Positions 34,301-47,334 are shown, counted from the stretch's first letter. The stretch is DNA of 64,000 nt from Diabrotica undecimpunctata (GCF_040954645.1 NC_092806.1:111335231-111399230), one strand, 5' to 3'. Numbers and translations: made by a program. The notes: generated from the letters alone by a model not told the origin.

Positions 34301-37300
34301 GACTCAATATAATGTTTTTGTTTTCCATTTGGTATTGTTTAGATCTCCCGCCATTTTTGCTGATATTATTTTTTGTCTTGTATTTACTTTTTAACCTCAC
34401 CAAAATGTAAATATTTATTTACATATTATATTTTTTAATTATCCTCTTCAAATAATTTTACATTCTTTTCAGAGTAATATAACAAGAATTTTTGTTATTA
34501 CAAGAGTATGGAACGCACCACCAAGCACAGCAATCATCTTGCACTTGTGCTAGTTTCGAGCGCATACGCCATGAAAGTAACCAGGACGCCCAATAGCGTT
34601 TCTTTTTTTTTACTTGAAAAATCAGTCAACCTTCGCGGTCATCCAGAGGTTCCGCTGTAAATTCAATCCAAGGTAACTCACACTCTTATTCCTCACAACC
34701 TGTACATCCTTTATACAGATTTCTCTCTTAGTCTCTTAGTTTTACTCAGCCCCTTTCTCAATTTTTCTTTTTTTTTTTATTCACGACCACCAGATCATAA
34801 ACTGTTCTTTATAGTAGGTATGTTCCACAAAATGGATCCTGGTTAACTTTCTATTTCTTTATTTTCAGGCGGTGCAAGAATATCTCTAATCTGCTGAAGT
34901 TCCTGCCATTACTCGTCATTTTATTGTGGAAATAAACTCTTAATCTTCTCTCGCTTTCAGTTTCGATCTATCAGAGGAGATATTTTTATGACTTTTCATG
35001 ACAGTCAACACCCGGTCGGCACTATCCACACTGCTTCATTCACCTTTTCACATAGCCTTGTTCATCTTCTTTCTTTGGTACTTTTAATTTCTATTTTTTA
35101 TTATATTTATGGTCAGTATATACTCTCATTTAGCTTTTTTCATTCTATCCACATCACCTCTCCCATTCGCACGTACCATATTACGCATAAGCATTGAGCG
35201 ATTTGTCATGCCTTTTTCTTAACAACGAAATAGCTCGCCATATGTTCCTTACTCTTTTTATCTTTTATTTGTCCCTTCCTCTTCCCTTCCTCCTAACAAA
35301 GAAGTTAGTTTTTATTGTCGAGCTACCCAGCCTACTTTGTAAGAAAAGCGGAGATGTTGGTTTTCTATGAAATAATCTTTCCTGTTGAAAGAAAGTAGTA
35401 AGGATAGAAATAAGACCACACCAGGCTTGTCAATTAAGTATCAAATTTCGCGTGGCACTCTTCGGCCAATACTTCCACTCTTTTTTATCCCTAACTTGTC
35501 TATATATCAGAAATTGAGTTCATTTCCATCGTGGTTCCTGTGGCATTCGGTTGTCTTCATCAAACGGCGGTAAGTGTATTTTCAATTCATTATTATCCAT
35601 CTATCTTCAAACAGTGCTTCCTACATTAACTATTTTCTCTTTTGTAATACAGCGTCTTCCAATTCGAGGACACTAAGTCAATTCTGTTTGTCGTCTCTTT
35701 TTTCTTCCTGCATCCATTCAGTTCAATCTAGTCTAGTGTGAGAATTGACTGATATGTTACCTGTGCCTACATTAATTTGAGATTGATTGCTGATTGAAGC
35801 CACCGTAATTCGTTACCTTACCTAAATCATCTACGCCGCTTGAGAAGTCCAAATATACCTTTGGCGAGTGTAACGTGTCAAGTGCCTTTATCGTCGACCG
35901 TTCTATGAAAGAACGTCGTTACCTGTGCCTACCTGCAGCCGACTAAGTACAATACCGATCATTCAATTATAAGTACCGATATTTTTACCCAAATCGTTAG
36001 GAATTGATTTATGACTCCAGTTCAGTGTGCCTTTTACTTATTTATGGTTTTTTTATGTTGAATCCAACCGAACGAACTATTATTAGTATAAAACTACGGT
36101 ATATATACATACGAGTATGAACAGATTTATTTTATATGTAGGTTATATTTATGATAGATTTTATACACATATTGGAGGTGATCAAAATCAAACATTTTAG
36201 TAACTTCATGTTGAAGTATTCTCAAGATGAAAAAATCACTTATTTGTTTTATTTCAAGTAATCAAATATTGACGTAGATACAATTATAATATTCATCGGC
36301 TTTTCTTATTCATGAGGATACTAAATTATTCATAATTATTTTTCAAAAAGATATTATTTGTTGTATTTAATAATAAATTGTGCAATAACTTATCTCGTGC
36401 CATTTAACTGTTCAGTAAAAATTGTTATAGCGCATTTACTTTAACCATACCTCAATATAACCTTGTTGATGAACTATTTGCCTTTTATATTTTTATTATG
36501 TATATATATTTATTTCATGTGCATGGTGTATCTCTTTCAGATATTGTTATTGATTTATATTACTATTTGATTTATCATATAAACAATGTATATGTGGCAA
36601 CATATTCAGTGTGTACCGGGCAATCATAATAATTTTTCTTTCTCGATTTATTTTATTCTTGCGTGATTATCTTAATCGTATCTTACCTTTCTCGTTATCT
36701 TATTTTATATGTCGTAGGTTTCCCTGTTCTTCTAAAAATAGGGTGATACCCAATTATTTCCCTTCTCTTTATCTTCTAACTTCTCTTGTCTTTATCTTCA
36801 GTACTCCACTAATTATTTGTATTTGAGCTGTAATAAGAGCCCCGGCCAAGATACCTCTACTAGACTGAAGCCCGAGCCTAGTACCGTTCCCTGGGTAACC
36901 TTTACTCTGTCATTAAAGAGGGTACAATACTTCATAACTGTCCATTTTTGAAAAGTTGTTGCCAAACAGAAAATGGTTATTCTAACATTTTTGACCGAAC
37001 CTAAGCCACCTCAAAAGTATTTATACTACACTCATCCAAGATAATCCAAAATTTGTGCTTAACAGACTTACTCAGGCATCTGCTTCAGTCAGCCATCCCA
37101 GAGCCTTGTAAGTTGGTATTCATATTGAAATGGACCAATCATTTCCTAAATCTGCTCATCTACAGCCGTACACATATTGACATATTTCCGTTGATAAATG
37201 TGGCACATACACTCAACACTCACTATTTTATTTGATAAATTTAAAAAATATATAATTTATTTTTCTTTTACCTATACAAAAAATGTGTAGTGCTTTAACT

Positions 37301-37675
37301 TAAATTATTTATTCAAATCTCTTAAGAAAAAAAATATAAGTTTTAAAAATAATCTGCAACCGCATGTAAATTATGTTGGTTCGTTTCGTTTAATGGAGTT
37401 TTAAAATTATTTTTAGAAATAAAACCTACTACAATTGTATTCTTTTGTTTCCATTTAAATTAAATTAGGCGTAAGTTTCAACTTAAGTCACGACTTGCAC
37501 TAAAACAAAAGTAATCGATTTTGTTTTATTAAGCGCAATGTAGCAATGGTACACTACATTCAGTAACTTTGTGGTAGCTTATGATGAAAAATATATTTAC
37601 CTTAATGCAATATTTAAAAAAAAAGAAGATATATAAAATAGCCAAAGATATAGCAAAGCAAGCAGAATATTTTAT
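34301..37675. other. Long stretch without recognisable genes
   Basis: AT-rich. 34500-34980 minus strand has short frame pieces (for example DPFCGTYLL near 34830) that look like decayed coding sequence but match nothing I can name. GTTACCTGTGCCTAC occurs twice (about 35758 and 35921). A less AT-rich patch at 36838-36910 (GAGCCCCGGCCAAG start) stands out without explanation. Confidence 0.4.
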
Positions 37676-38460
37676 TTAGGTTAGATACATCAAAGACAAA
37701 AATAATGCACGAACAAAATGGCAAAAGGCACTATAAGACGTTGATAGTTTATTAGGCAAAGAATTAAAAAAAAACAGTAGAACCATCGAAGAAAGTAAAA
37801 CCAATGGTAACCAAAATAAAGCAAGAAAATAAAAAAATACAAAAAATGAACCAGATGGAATCGATATAGAAATATGAACATCATTTGGAGACGTATGAAG
37901 AAACTTTGCTGTATTAGAATTATAGAAGTAACTAATTTCAGTTGAATGATTAGAGCATTGAAGCAAAAGGAGCAACTGTTTACATTAAAGTATGTGTTTA
38001 TTAATTTACAAACAATTGGACTGAAAAACTACTCAATGAGACCACGAAAATATGAAAAAGATGATAAATTGACAGACAAAGGATACTCTAAGAAACCCAA
38101 CTATCCGATGATTAGTCTCGATTTATGCAATCCACATTAACACCGAATGTAATATTCATTATATATGTTAACTAATATAAAAATACAGAATTAAAATAAA
38201 CAAAGAAAAGCTCACATGGTATACATTGATCTTGAGAAAAGTTTTATTCTTTTTACGGATCAACATATCTATCTATATTTTACCACCAAGGAGTAAAACA
38301 ATTTTCTCAGATTTTGAAACCAAGAGAATCTTGTTCTCCCTAGTTATCTTTTTCAACACACCTGTCCCAGAAAAACGAGTTGCAACAGCTTTTCTTAATT
38401 CTCGTAATATGGTTACATCATTTTAAGTTTCTGGAATTTATTTTACATATGGTGATCTTT
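37676..38460. other. Unassigned, possibly decayed LINE sequence
   Basis: Plus-strand scraps such as NARTKWQKAL (about 37705) and VYIDLEKSF (about 38218, reminiscent of an RT box A) suggest an old element. The evidence is too thin to assign a family. Confidence 0.25.
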
Positions 38461-38472
38461 GTTAATAACGTA

Positions 38473-38500
38473 TGGTTCTAAAGTTTTGGGAAAAATTTCA
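38473..38500 (+). repeat. 5' terminal inverted repeat of DD37E element
   Basis: 28 bp, preceded by TA. Matches the reverse complement of 39738-39765 at 26 of 28 positions. Confidence 0.9.
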
Positions 38501-38615
38501 CCTGGTCTGATTGAGAAGCAAAATGCATTTAACAAAGAAGGCCATGGAATTGAAATGTCATCAGTTATTGACATTTAATAAACAAAGCAGAATATTTTGG
38601 TTTGTGCTCTGCAAA

Positions 38616-39649
38616 ATGTCTTATAAAATTGATATTCGTCGAGGTGTTTATAATATGGTTGGGCAAATGTCGAAACGAGATATTGTTAATATTTATCGAG
38701 ATCAAAACATAAGCAAATCGACAATTTATCGCACAATCAGAGAATGTAAAGAAGGGATACCATGTGTTAACTTGCGTAAAAGTGGCCGACCGCTACTATT
38801 TCATATTTTGAACCATATAAGAGAGGCAAGACTGATTGAAGCAGCTAAGAACAAAATTGGGGTCTCACAGCGAAAACTGGCCAGAAGATTTCATGTTGGA
38901 AAGACTACAGTATACAGGACCCTATCGAGTAACAATATTATCTACCGGAAAAAAAGGAAAACTCCAAAATACACAGAGGATCAATTAGAGAGAATTCCGA
39001 GATGTTGCCACGCGTTAAGGCGATTGCATTTCGTCAACAAATTGATCGTGATGGACGATGAAAAATATTTTACTTTGTCCAACTCTGAGATAAAGGGTAA
39101 CGATGGGTTTTACACAACCGATTACGAAAATGTACCTGATGAAATACAATTCAAAAGTAAGAAAAAATTTGAGGACAAAATTTTGGTATGGTGTGCAATT
39201 TCTGAGGCTGGATTTATCTCACAGCCCTACATTGGTGTTGTTCGAGGCGAAGCCTTAAACGCAAATATTTATATTCAAAGATGTCTCTCTTCATAGCTTC
39301 AGTGAACACACATCATGCAAATGATCAAATAGTCTTTTGGCTAGATCTTGCTTCATGTCATTACGCGAGGATCACAAGGGACTGGTACGAAACTAACAAC
39401 ATTACCTTTGAACCGAAAGCAGACAATCCCCCCAACCTACCTCAGGCTCGTCTAATTGAAGAGTTCTGGGCAATATTAAGTCGGAAAGTCTATAATAACT
39501 GATGGGAAGCACAAAATCAGGAACAGTTAAGACGCCGCATATATACAAAAATTAGAGAAATTGACGCCGAGGTCGTCCAAAGGATGATGCAACGTGTCAG
39601 GGGAATTATTAGGCAAATCGAAAATAATGGTCCCTTGTCTTTGATTTGA
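38616..39649 (+). pseudogene. DD37E transposase, one frameshift and one stop
   Basis: The start is taken at the ATG of MSYKIDIRRGVYNMVGQMS, because upstream codons lie in the terminal region. Two helix-turn-helix modules follow (KSTIYRTIRECKEG, then VSQRKLARRFHVGKTTVYRT). IVMDDEKYFTL carries the first catalytic Asp, FWLDLASCHYA (about 39340) the second and QARLIEEFW (39450-39476) the Glu; 37 residues separate the last two. A frameshift occurs at about 39285-39295, and TGA at 39500-39502 replaces an expected Trp before the frame ends at 39647-39649. The protein would bind the inverted repeats and cut and paste the element in the nucleus. Confidence 0.88.
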
Positions 39650-39737
39650 ATTTTGATTTACAATAAGGATAGTTAAGTTAAATTGTTGAATAATTTAATA
39701 AAAATATAAGATTATTGTGGTAAGACTTATATACTTT

Positions 39738-39765
39738 TGAAATTTTTTCCAAAACTTTAGGACCA
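39738..39765 (-). repeat. 3' terminal inverted repeat of DD37E element
   Basis: 28 bp, followed by TA. Partner of 38473-38500. Confidence 0.9.
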
Positions 39766-39849
39766 TATGTTATGAATGATTCTTTTATATTAACAAGTCA
39801 TATTATATATTTCACTCTAGAAAATATATTCTTTTTAGAACAATGAGCT

Positions 39850-40615
39850 AAAAGAAATATATTCTTCTACTTCAAATGCATGTAGAAGTAGAATGTGATA
39901 CAGAATATGCTTATGATAAAGAAGAATCTGAGGATGAAGAAAATAATATGTAGAAGAATTTGTCGGATTCAGACACTGAACAAGAAGGGGATAGCTATGA
40001 TCACGAAGTGGAATTAACGCCAACCAAAATTCTACAAATTTCTTGTTTTATAGGGAAAGATAAAATAGTTTGGGAAAAATACTACCACTGCAAACAGTGA
40101 AAACACGAAAATTTAATTAAGTTTTTTTTTACTTACCGGAGGCAAAAGCAAGAATTGAATTCCAAATGAATACTAATTGGTTGCTAGAATCGATTCTTTT
40201 TCGAGGAAATTTTGAACTTGATCGTGAAAAATATGAACAAAATCTGTAAATAAAAAAAGAGTCTACTGGGAAATTTTCTGCGAAAAACACTGATGTTACC
40301 AAAACGAAATCTTTAATTGGTTTACTTTATTTAGCTGGATGTTTGAAAAGTAATCGGTTAGACACATACGACTAATGGAATCGAAATGGTAGTGGGATTG
40401 AGCAGTTCTGATAAAATATGTTACAGCAACGCTTCTTATGTTTTTTTAAGTATTTTAGGTTTGATAAACTAGATACTCAAGACAAGAAGAAAGTTCCTGA
40501 TAAGCTAGCACTCATAAGATATCTGTTTATAGGTTTTGTAAAAAACTGTACAAAATTGTATTAACTTAGCGAATATGACACTATTTACTAACATTTTAAA
40601 GTATTTCACGAAAGA
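39850..40615 (+). pseudogene. piggyBac-like transposase, N-terminal half, degenerate
   Basis: Acidic start (VECDTEYAYDKEESEDEENN, then SDSDTEQEGDSYDHEVEL) as in piggyBac N-termini. The conserved core entry follows: KSLIGLLYLAGCLKSNRLDT (about 40308), QQRFLCFFKYFRFDKLD and KKVPDKLALIRYLFIGFVKN (about 40488-40545), then LSEYDTI. It stops just before the first catalytic Asp. Many stops. The piggyBac at 60622 is a different, better preserved copy. TTAA termini were not located. Confidence 0.75.
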
Positions 40616-40639
40616 TGCGTTTTTTTCTTATTCTTCTTG

Positions 40640-41100
40640 TGCTTTTTCCATTATGAGTTCGCCGTTTTCATCCTACACAGCATTCTATTTTCACAGTCAT
40701 CTTCTCTAAGGTCTCTATATATCATAGCGTTTCCTATGTATCTTTTTATCCTGTAGTAGGACTTCCTCTCCATCTTCTTCTCCCAGTCCAATATTCTTTT
40801 CGGCCACTTGTGCTCTGGTATTCTTTGTACATGCTTATACCAGTGCAGGGCCCTGTTTTCCATTTTTTTTTTGTAATTGAGCAGTCTACTTCCATTCTAA
40901 TCCATATTTCCTCTATTGTTATTCTATCCGCTCTAGTAATTTGTAAACATCTTGCCATAAAGTCCAGTTCAACTGTTTTTATTTTATTTGGTATTGATGT
41001 TGACATTGGCCATACTTCCGCTCCATATGAGATAATATTCATCACTATTCTCTGAAAAATCCTTTTTTGTTTTCTTTCATTAGACGAGGTCAAAAACACT
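40640..41100 (-). pseudogene. LINE family E C-terminal fragment
   Basis: The minus strand from 41099 reads KQKRIFQRIVMNIISYGAEV, WPMSTSIPNKIKTVELDFMA and ITRADRITIEEIWIRM. After a shift, 40863-40651 gives MENRALHWYKHVQRIPEHKW and KRYIGNAMIYRDLREDDCEN. It is collinear with 2873-3349 (LYGAEVWPMT, KIEEIWSRKK). No catalytic region is retained. Confidence 0.8.
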
Positions 41101-42539
41101 TTGCCTTGTCACCTCTCTTGTTTACCTTTGTTATTTGTATTTTTATATAGATATTTATATTTAGATATATAGATCTTTATGTTTTTCTATATACCTATAG
41201 CTTATTGTTTATTCTTATAAAAAAGTAATTTCTTTTAAAGCCTGCTAAAGGACTGTTAGTTACATTTAAATAGCATAACTCAGAAATACTGAGTCATAGC
41301 AATCAAATCATAATAAGTAAGAGTAATTGTTTTGTAATTATCATCTTGAAAAAAATCTGCCAATATCATGGATATTTATTATTTAGTATTTCATAAATAA
41401 GGCTTTTTTAAAAAATTTTCTTCATTCTAATAAAATATAGAGTCAACAACTTTACAAGTATACAGCCAATCAATGTATTCTTAGAAAAAAAGAAGAGTTG
41501 TCTTCCTAACCTAACTTTTTTGACATATAAAATACCTCCACTTTTAATTATTCTTACATAAAAAGTGGTACATTTATAGTTGCCAGTATACCTATCTCTC
41601 TTCCTCTCTTAAAAGAGCATCCAATTTGTCTTTTATGTAGGGGTTAGATCAATCTACAATTTTGTATTTGTGTATTGGCTTGTGTGTGAAATGTTTTTTG
41701 TATTTGCTTTATGTTCCTGTGTTCTTTTTAATTTTATAATTTAATAATTTGTTTTACATGAGAGTTTACACTTATGAACTCACAAGTCTAATTTTAATTT
41801 ACAAATAATTTGGTACAAATAATGCTCTCATGTGTTCGTACACTAATTTTTTCAAGAAACAAATTTTTCACTAAAACATTTCTCATATCATTTAGAATTA
41901 GGTTATCAACTCATCCTAAAATTAAATGAATAAATAAATAACACATATCTTCATAACAATATATCTCTAGAATAAAGATAAACAATTTCTTTAATACAAA
42001 ATCACTGACACAGTTACAAACAATAACGTCCTTTCTGTTTTCTTTTTTCTGTCTACAATCAATCACAACACAAAGTAGGTTCTAGACTAGTTCCTCAAGA
42101 AGCATCCCCTTTTCAGATCGACGTATATGTTGAAAACCCAAAGACGACACGTTTTCAAGAATGAGCATTTGAAACACGCTATTTTAACAATATACCTTAT
42201 ACTAGAATGTAAGGATTGCTTATATTATCTATATAATAATTTTACCCTTACATTTAATAAAAAACCACCCCCACCTAATTTTAACTAGCATGAGTAATAC
42301 AGTGCTGGCAAAAAATCTTTACATTACCAAATAAATCACTAGATTCGAAGAAAAATTGCATGCATTCTGTCTGCGCTTATTTAGCATTTGAGTGGAGAGG
42401 GGATAACATACTTGCGACGACGCTATCTTAGTTTACTGACAGCTTAGTTTCTTTAGTTTATTCTGCCTGTTTGTACTGTACACAGTTGGCTTTAAACTAG
42501 TCAGTGTTAAACTTCTTTTTATTTACTTAGCACACTGGC
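41101..42539. other. No gene seen
   Basis: AT-rich. 42301 onward (CAGTGCTGGCAAAAAATC) could be the left end of the hAT remnant that follows, but no matching right end or target duplication supports this. Confidence 0.4.
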
Positions 42540-42647
42540 TCACTGATACAAAGAGCATTATGGATGAAACATTGACTAAATTGCAAGGAGACTACAATAA
42601 CATTGTAACGAAAATGATGAGTATTGTGTTTTCACTGGAGCAAAAGC

Positions 42648-42721
<74 letters not shown>

Positions 42722-43325
42722 ATATATATTGAAGAATTGTTAAATAAAAATTATTCCAGCTTTCCTTCCGTTAAAGCACTCTTTCATGAAAGTCAAGAGA
42801 TTTTTGACCTACTGAAGCTGTTAGCAGACCTAAAGGATGAAATGTCTGTGAGGTTTAGTGACTTTAGGAAGTTGCTAAAGAACCATTTCGCTTAGTAAAA
42901 AATCCATGGGCAATAACAGCAGCAAATCTAGCTCATCTTTCTATTTTTGGATACGAAGCTAGGGATTTGAAAAATGAGTTAATTGATCTTCAGAATGATA
43001 AAGAGCTCAAAAGTATTTTTGAAAAAAAAAGAAGGAAAAAGCTCACTATAAGTTTTGGGAAGCAGTTGAAAATGACAAATTTCCTAACTTAATTGACTGT
43101 GCTCAGAAAATTTTGTGTATTTTTGCATCTATGGATGTATGTCTGTGAATCTACATTCAGTAAGCTGAAGTTCATAAAATACAAGTACAGACCTAGGCTA
43201 ACTAGTGTGGACGTTGAAAACATTTTGAGAATTTCAGTTTCTTCCCAACCTGCTAACTTAGATGCCATTCTAGAGAGCTGTGAAAGATTTCACCCGTCGA
43301 CTTCAAAGAATTAACAAATTCAGGA
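42540..43325 (+). pseudogene. hAT transposase remnant (ZBED5/GTF2IRD2-like), C-terminal
   Basis: An ATG at 42560 opens MDETLTKLQGDYNNIVTKMM and runs through an in-frame TA microsatellite to SSFPSVKALFHESQEIFDLL and VRFSDFRKLL. After a stop at 42893-42895, the next frame gives WAITAANLAHLSIF and KNELIDLQNDKELKSIFEKK. Then FWEAVENDKFPNLIDCAQ and, after a shift near 43125, CESTFSKLKFIKYKYRPRL. FW, CES.FS and the K-K-RLT pattern are the hAT dimerisation-domain signature. The DDE core is not visible. A GCGGCCCTG at 43482-43490 might be the right terminus. Confidence 0.72.
42651..42730. repeat. (TA)n microsatellite inside hAT frame
   Basis: About 80 bp of TA with one ATTA interruption, translated as alternating Tyr and Ile within an otherwise open frame. 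Confidence 0.92.
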
Positions 43326-43534
43326 CTTGACATTCCTGTAGTCAAGTAAAAGACATTTTCCTACTTTTTACATGCAAAACAGTCCATATAATTTATAATT
43401 ATATTGTTTTTACGTAACTTGTAATAAACTTATGTTATAGTCATATAGTTCTAAAGTTATTTCATACCACCACTTGTACTTGCGGCCCTGAGGAAAATTT
43501 CATTCAAACTATTAGGCTCTCAAAGAAATCCTAG

Positions 43535-44139
43535 TGAGGATCCCTGCTTTAGACGTTTCTCTGCATCAATACTGTGTGACAGTGGTGCAGACTTTTCAGC
43601 TACTAAAAGACTAGGTGGCTGGAAATCGACTGCTGTAGCAGGTTATATAGATAATTTCTATGCAGAATAAACTTGAGACGGCTGAAAAACTCTTGGGACA
43701 AAATACCAATAAACCTTGTCAAAGTACTTCCTTCAGCACCACCGCTTCTTCTTTTATCACAGAATTTACAGAGGTCCAAGAAGACTTAAATTTAAATTTG
43801 TCAAAATGCTATACAGCAGATAATCATTTATCAATATCTTCCTTTAATTTCAGTAATTGTACTATTTCGAATATTAGTGTTTACAATAATAAAACTACCA
43901 CTAAGGAAAATTAAACTTTGAATAAAATTAATGAAAGCTGAAAAAATTGTTGTTTATGGTTGAGTAAATAAAAATTTAAACTAAGATATTTTTATTTCTG
44001 AAAAGTACGGTAGACGGAAAAGTTTTGTAACGAACTCGTGAATTAAAATGGCGATTAACAATCTCGAACATTAACTCAATAATATATCTCAATTGTTAAT
44101 CGCCCTTATTAATACACTTGTTGGTTAAATAACTATTAA
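43535..44139 (+). pseudogene. Crypton-like tyrosine recombinase C-terminus and 3' end
   Basis: 43543-43668 reads PCFRRFSASILCDSGADFSA, then KRLGGWKSTAVAGYIDNFYA. This is the end of a tyrosine recombinase: the Arg of the HxxR box (with the His position read as Pro), Trp in GGWKS, and the nucleophilic Tyr in GYID. The spacing matches Crypton-type and DIRS-related recombinases. 43660-43914 continues as a low-complexity C-terminal extension in a neighbouring frame. 43740-44139 is shared with 19745-20505 and includes a 13-bp inverted repeat (44050-44062 with 44092-44104). Crypton is preferred over DIRS because no RT or split repeats are seen, but this is inference. Confidence 0.65.
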
Positions 44140-45269
44140 TATATGGATCGCTTTATTTTTAATCAGACCTAGCTGACAAATATGAGACGTTAATACTTTG
44201 AATAATCACCTTAAATTTTTAAAATATCGTGATTTATAGACAACAATTTTACGAATTGAATGGTATGTATTTAGAAAAAAAGTGTGTAGAACAGAAGATT
44301 TTTTTTGAAGGAAGAAAAATGATAGTCACAATGTGTCTATTTACGAAATAAACAAAAATAAACGTAGTTGATATAGTTAACGCTGATCAAAGAAATCTAC
44401 AACATGCACTAGAAAACGAAACAACCTACAGTGGGTGATCAACGTACGAACCGCGGCGGCTATAAGCTCGCCTAGATAATTAAATGTTGTATGTAAAGCT
44501 CATCCAGTACGTGATAATGTCCGCTGCTCATGTTGCGCAAGCGATTGTCTATTAAATCATATGAACAAAATGGAAATAAAATGCCCATATGATGACCGAT
44601 GGTGGGAAAAACTGGTATGTTGTATTCTCAGTCTACTCTAAGACAAGCCACAGCGGTAGAGAGTACGCAGTATGTTAATGATTTGAAAAAAATGTGATGC
44701 GCGTTTATTTCACGTCAAATTTACTTATGGGCTAATTGATTTATGTTGTTAAGTTAGCATTACCTACCTACAGGAAGATTAAAAATTTTAACACGACCTG
44801 TCTCTATCTACTTAACGTTCATAACAAAACAATTCGAACTGATTGAATTTTACCAATAGTAAGCAAGAAAAAAAATTACGTTAAAAGTATTTTCATTAAA
44901 TTAGACGGAGCTGTATTAATAAGCAGTTTGGTAATTATTAGCTAAGCTAAAATGAAATAAAAGAGACCTATTGGTAAAAAAAATTGTTAATATGATATGA
45001 AAAATATTAAGCCATTATTCACAACCTTTGTCAATTTAAATATTTAAATGTTGCCTATTTATTTATCGTGCAAAAAAGTTTCCATTCTTTCTTCTTTCTT
45101 CATAAGAGAGAAAAAAGTAGTATTAATAACGCATGTCGCTAAAGTTAAAAAAAAATAATAAATATGTATTTTCTAATTGTAAATTAAGTTTATATTATTA
45201 ACTAAATATAGAAAATTATGTCTACATATTTAGGGTTTATAACGTATTTTTATAGAACAGAAGGAGGTT
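44140..45269. other. No gene seen
   Basis: AT-rich; a small GC-rich spot at 44447-44475 (GAACCGCGGCGGC). Nothing recognised. Confidence 0.5.
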
Positions 45270-46130
45270 CGTGATTTTTGATGGCATGTATTTCTGCAAA
45301 ATTCTTCGCCTCAGCTGATCTTCATTTTGGGCTTCCCAGCCATTATTATACACCATTCGACTCAAAAAAACAACACTCTTCTATAGGCCTCGCTTGAGGC
45401 ACATTTGAAGGGTTATTGCGCTTGGGAAAAAAATTTATATTGTGAGCAGTTAACCAATCTGTCGTTCTCCTGGCGTAATGGCATGACGCTAGGTCGGGCC
45501 AAAATAATATTTTGTCATTGGGGTGATGAGTATTTTTAAATTAAACAAGCTTTGTAAGACAGCTGTCAACGTAATTGTCAGTATTGAGATCTTCACGGCG
45601 ATCACGTCCAACAAACGGCTGTAAAACACCAGCTTCTGAGATGGCACCATACCAAAATTTTATCGGCAAATTTCACTTTTCCCTTAAAGCTAACTTCGTC
45701 CGGTGCACGGTGCATCTTGTACATTGTTTGTATAAAATCCGTCGTTGCCGTTCATTTCAAAATTGGATAAAGTAAAATACTTTTCAGCATCGATAATGAG
45801 AATTTTACCAGGAAAATAAATACGTCTCAATACACGGCAACATCTGGGAATTTTTTCTTACTGAGCTGGTGTGTACTTAGGAGCTATTCTCTTAGTTTTA
45901 CTTACAGTCATTCGTGAAACATTACATCTTCGGTCAACATTTCGCAAAAACTTTCCTAATTGGTTCTCCATACTCTGAATTAATCTCTGTTCCCGAGCAG
46001 TAGTTAAAACTCTTGGTCTTACACTTTTGGGTAAATTAAGGCATAATATACCATTTTCGCACTCTTTAATTGTCTGGTAAATCGTTGACACAGAAATATT
46101 TTGAGAAACGATAAATACTTTGACAAATAT
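45270..46130 (-). pseudogene. DD37E transposase, second, degenerate copy
   Basis: Minus strand: 46091-45858 gives MSTIYQTIKECENGILCLNL and RCNVSRMTVSKTKR, collinear with the DNA-binding part of 38616-39649. About 45795-45740 gives KILIIDAEKYFTLSNFEMNG with the first catalytic Asp, about 45630-45575 YGAISEAGVLQPFVGRD-like codons, about 45510 FWPDLASCHYARRT with the second Asp, and about 45400 NVPQARPIEE with the Glu. Several shifts. Terminal repeats matching copy 1 were not found. Confidence 0.78.
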
Positions 46131-46131
46131 T

Positions 46132-46190
46132 AAGTTAACCCTTAACCCTTTCCATCTTAACCCTTCTTAACCCCCATCTTAACCCTTTAT
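46132..46190. repeat. CTTAACCC-rich short repeats
   Basis: TTAACCC or CTTAACCCTT occurs five times in about 60 bp, separated by CATC or TTTC. A simple degenerate repeat. Confidence 0.7.
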
Positions 46191-46619
46191 CGGACATATT
46201 CAAAAATATTTCAATAACATTTACTGAATAATGCAACCATATGGTTACGATGAATTCAAATGTATATTTTACTCAAACTATCCTTTACAATGCTTGCTGA
46301 TCAGTGTAGGCATATGGTATCGGTTATTTGCAGTGGGAGAACGTCAACCAATGGTTAATGTTGCCAGCCATTTTTTACATGTTTGTAGATTTCACACGTT
46401 CCTCCCTCATTTGTTAGGTTAGCTGTGTACGTGCCTACTAATAAGAATTTTTTTGGTAAGTAAAAATATATTTCTATTTAAAACGAATTCAACGATGGTT
46501 TCTTAAACCTATATATAATGATTTGTGTTACATGATATTATATAAAATGTGATAATTGATAATATAACTTTATCCAAAAACATTGGTAACCATATGGTAA
46601 CAATTATCAATAAAAGTTT

Positions 46620-47290
<671 letters not shown>

Positions 47291-47334
47291 TATAAACAAA
47301 AAAAAAACAAAAAAAAAACAATATAAACTTAAGG

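Larger units (their letters stand above)
38473..39765 (+). mobile_element. Tc1/mariner DD37E transposon, complete ends
   Basis: A 1293-bp cut-and-paste element. Its first 28 bases (38473-38500) and the reverse complement of its last 28 (39738-39765) agree at 26 positions, both starting TGGT(T/C)CTAAAGTTTTGG. TA dinucleotides flank both ends (38471-38472 and 39766-39767), the expected target duplication. The transposase inside has D, D and E spaced as in the DD37E group described from mosquitoes. The coding frame has one frameshift and one stop, so it is probably inactive, but the ends could be moved in trans. Confidence 0.9.

Noticed and set aside
42301..43490. Possible hAT ends, CAGTGCTGGC at 42301 and GCGGCCCTG ending 43490
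   Set aside because: The two ends do not match as inverted repeats and no 8-bp duplication flanks them.
46132..46190. TTAACCC repeats as possible telomeric sequence
   Set aside because: Units are irregular and do not match the insect TTAGG repeat; treated as simple repeat.
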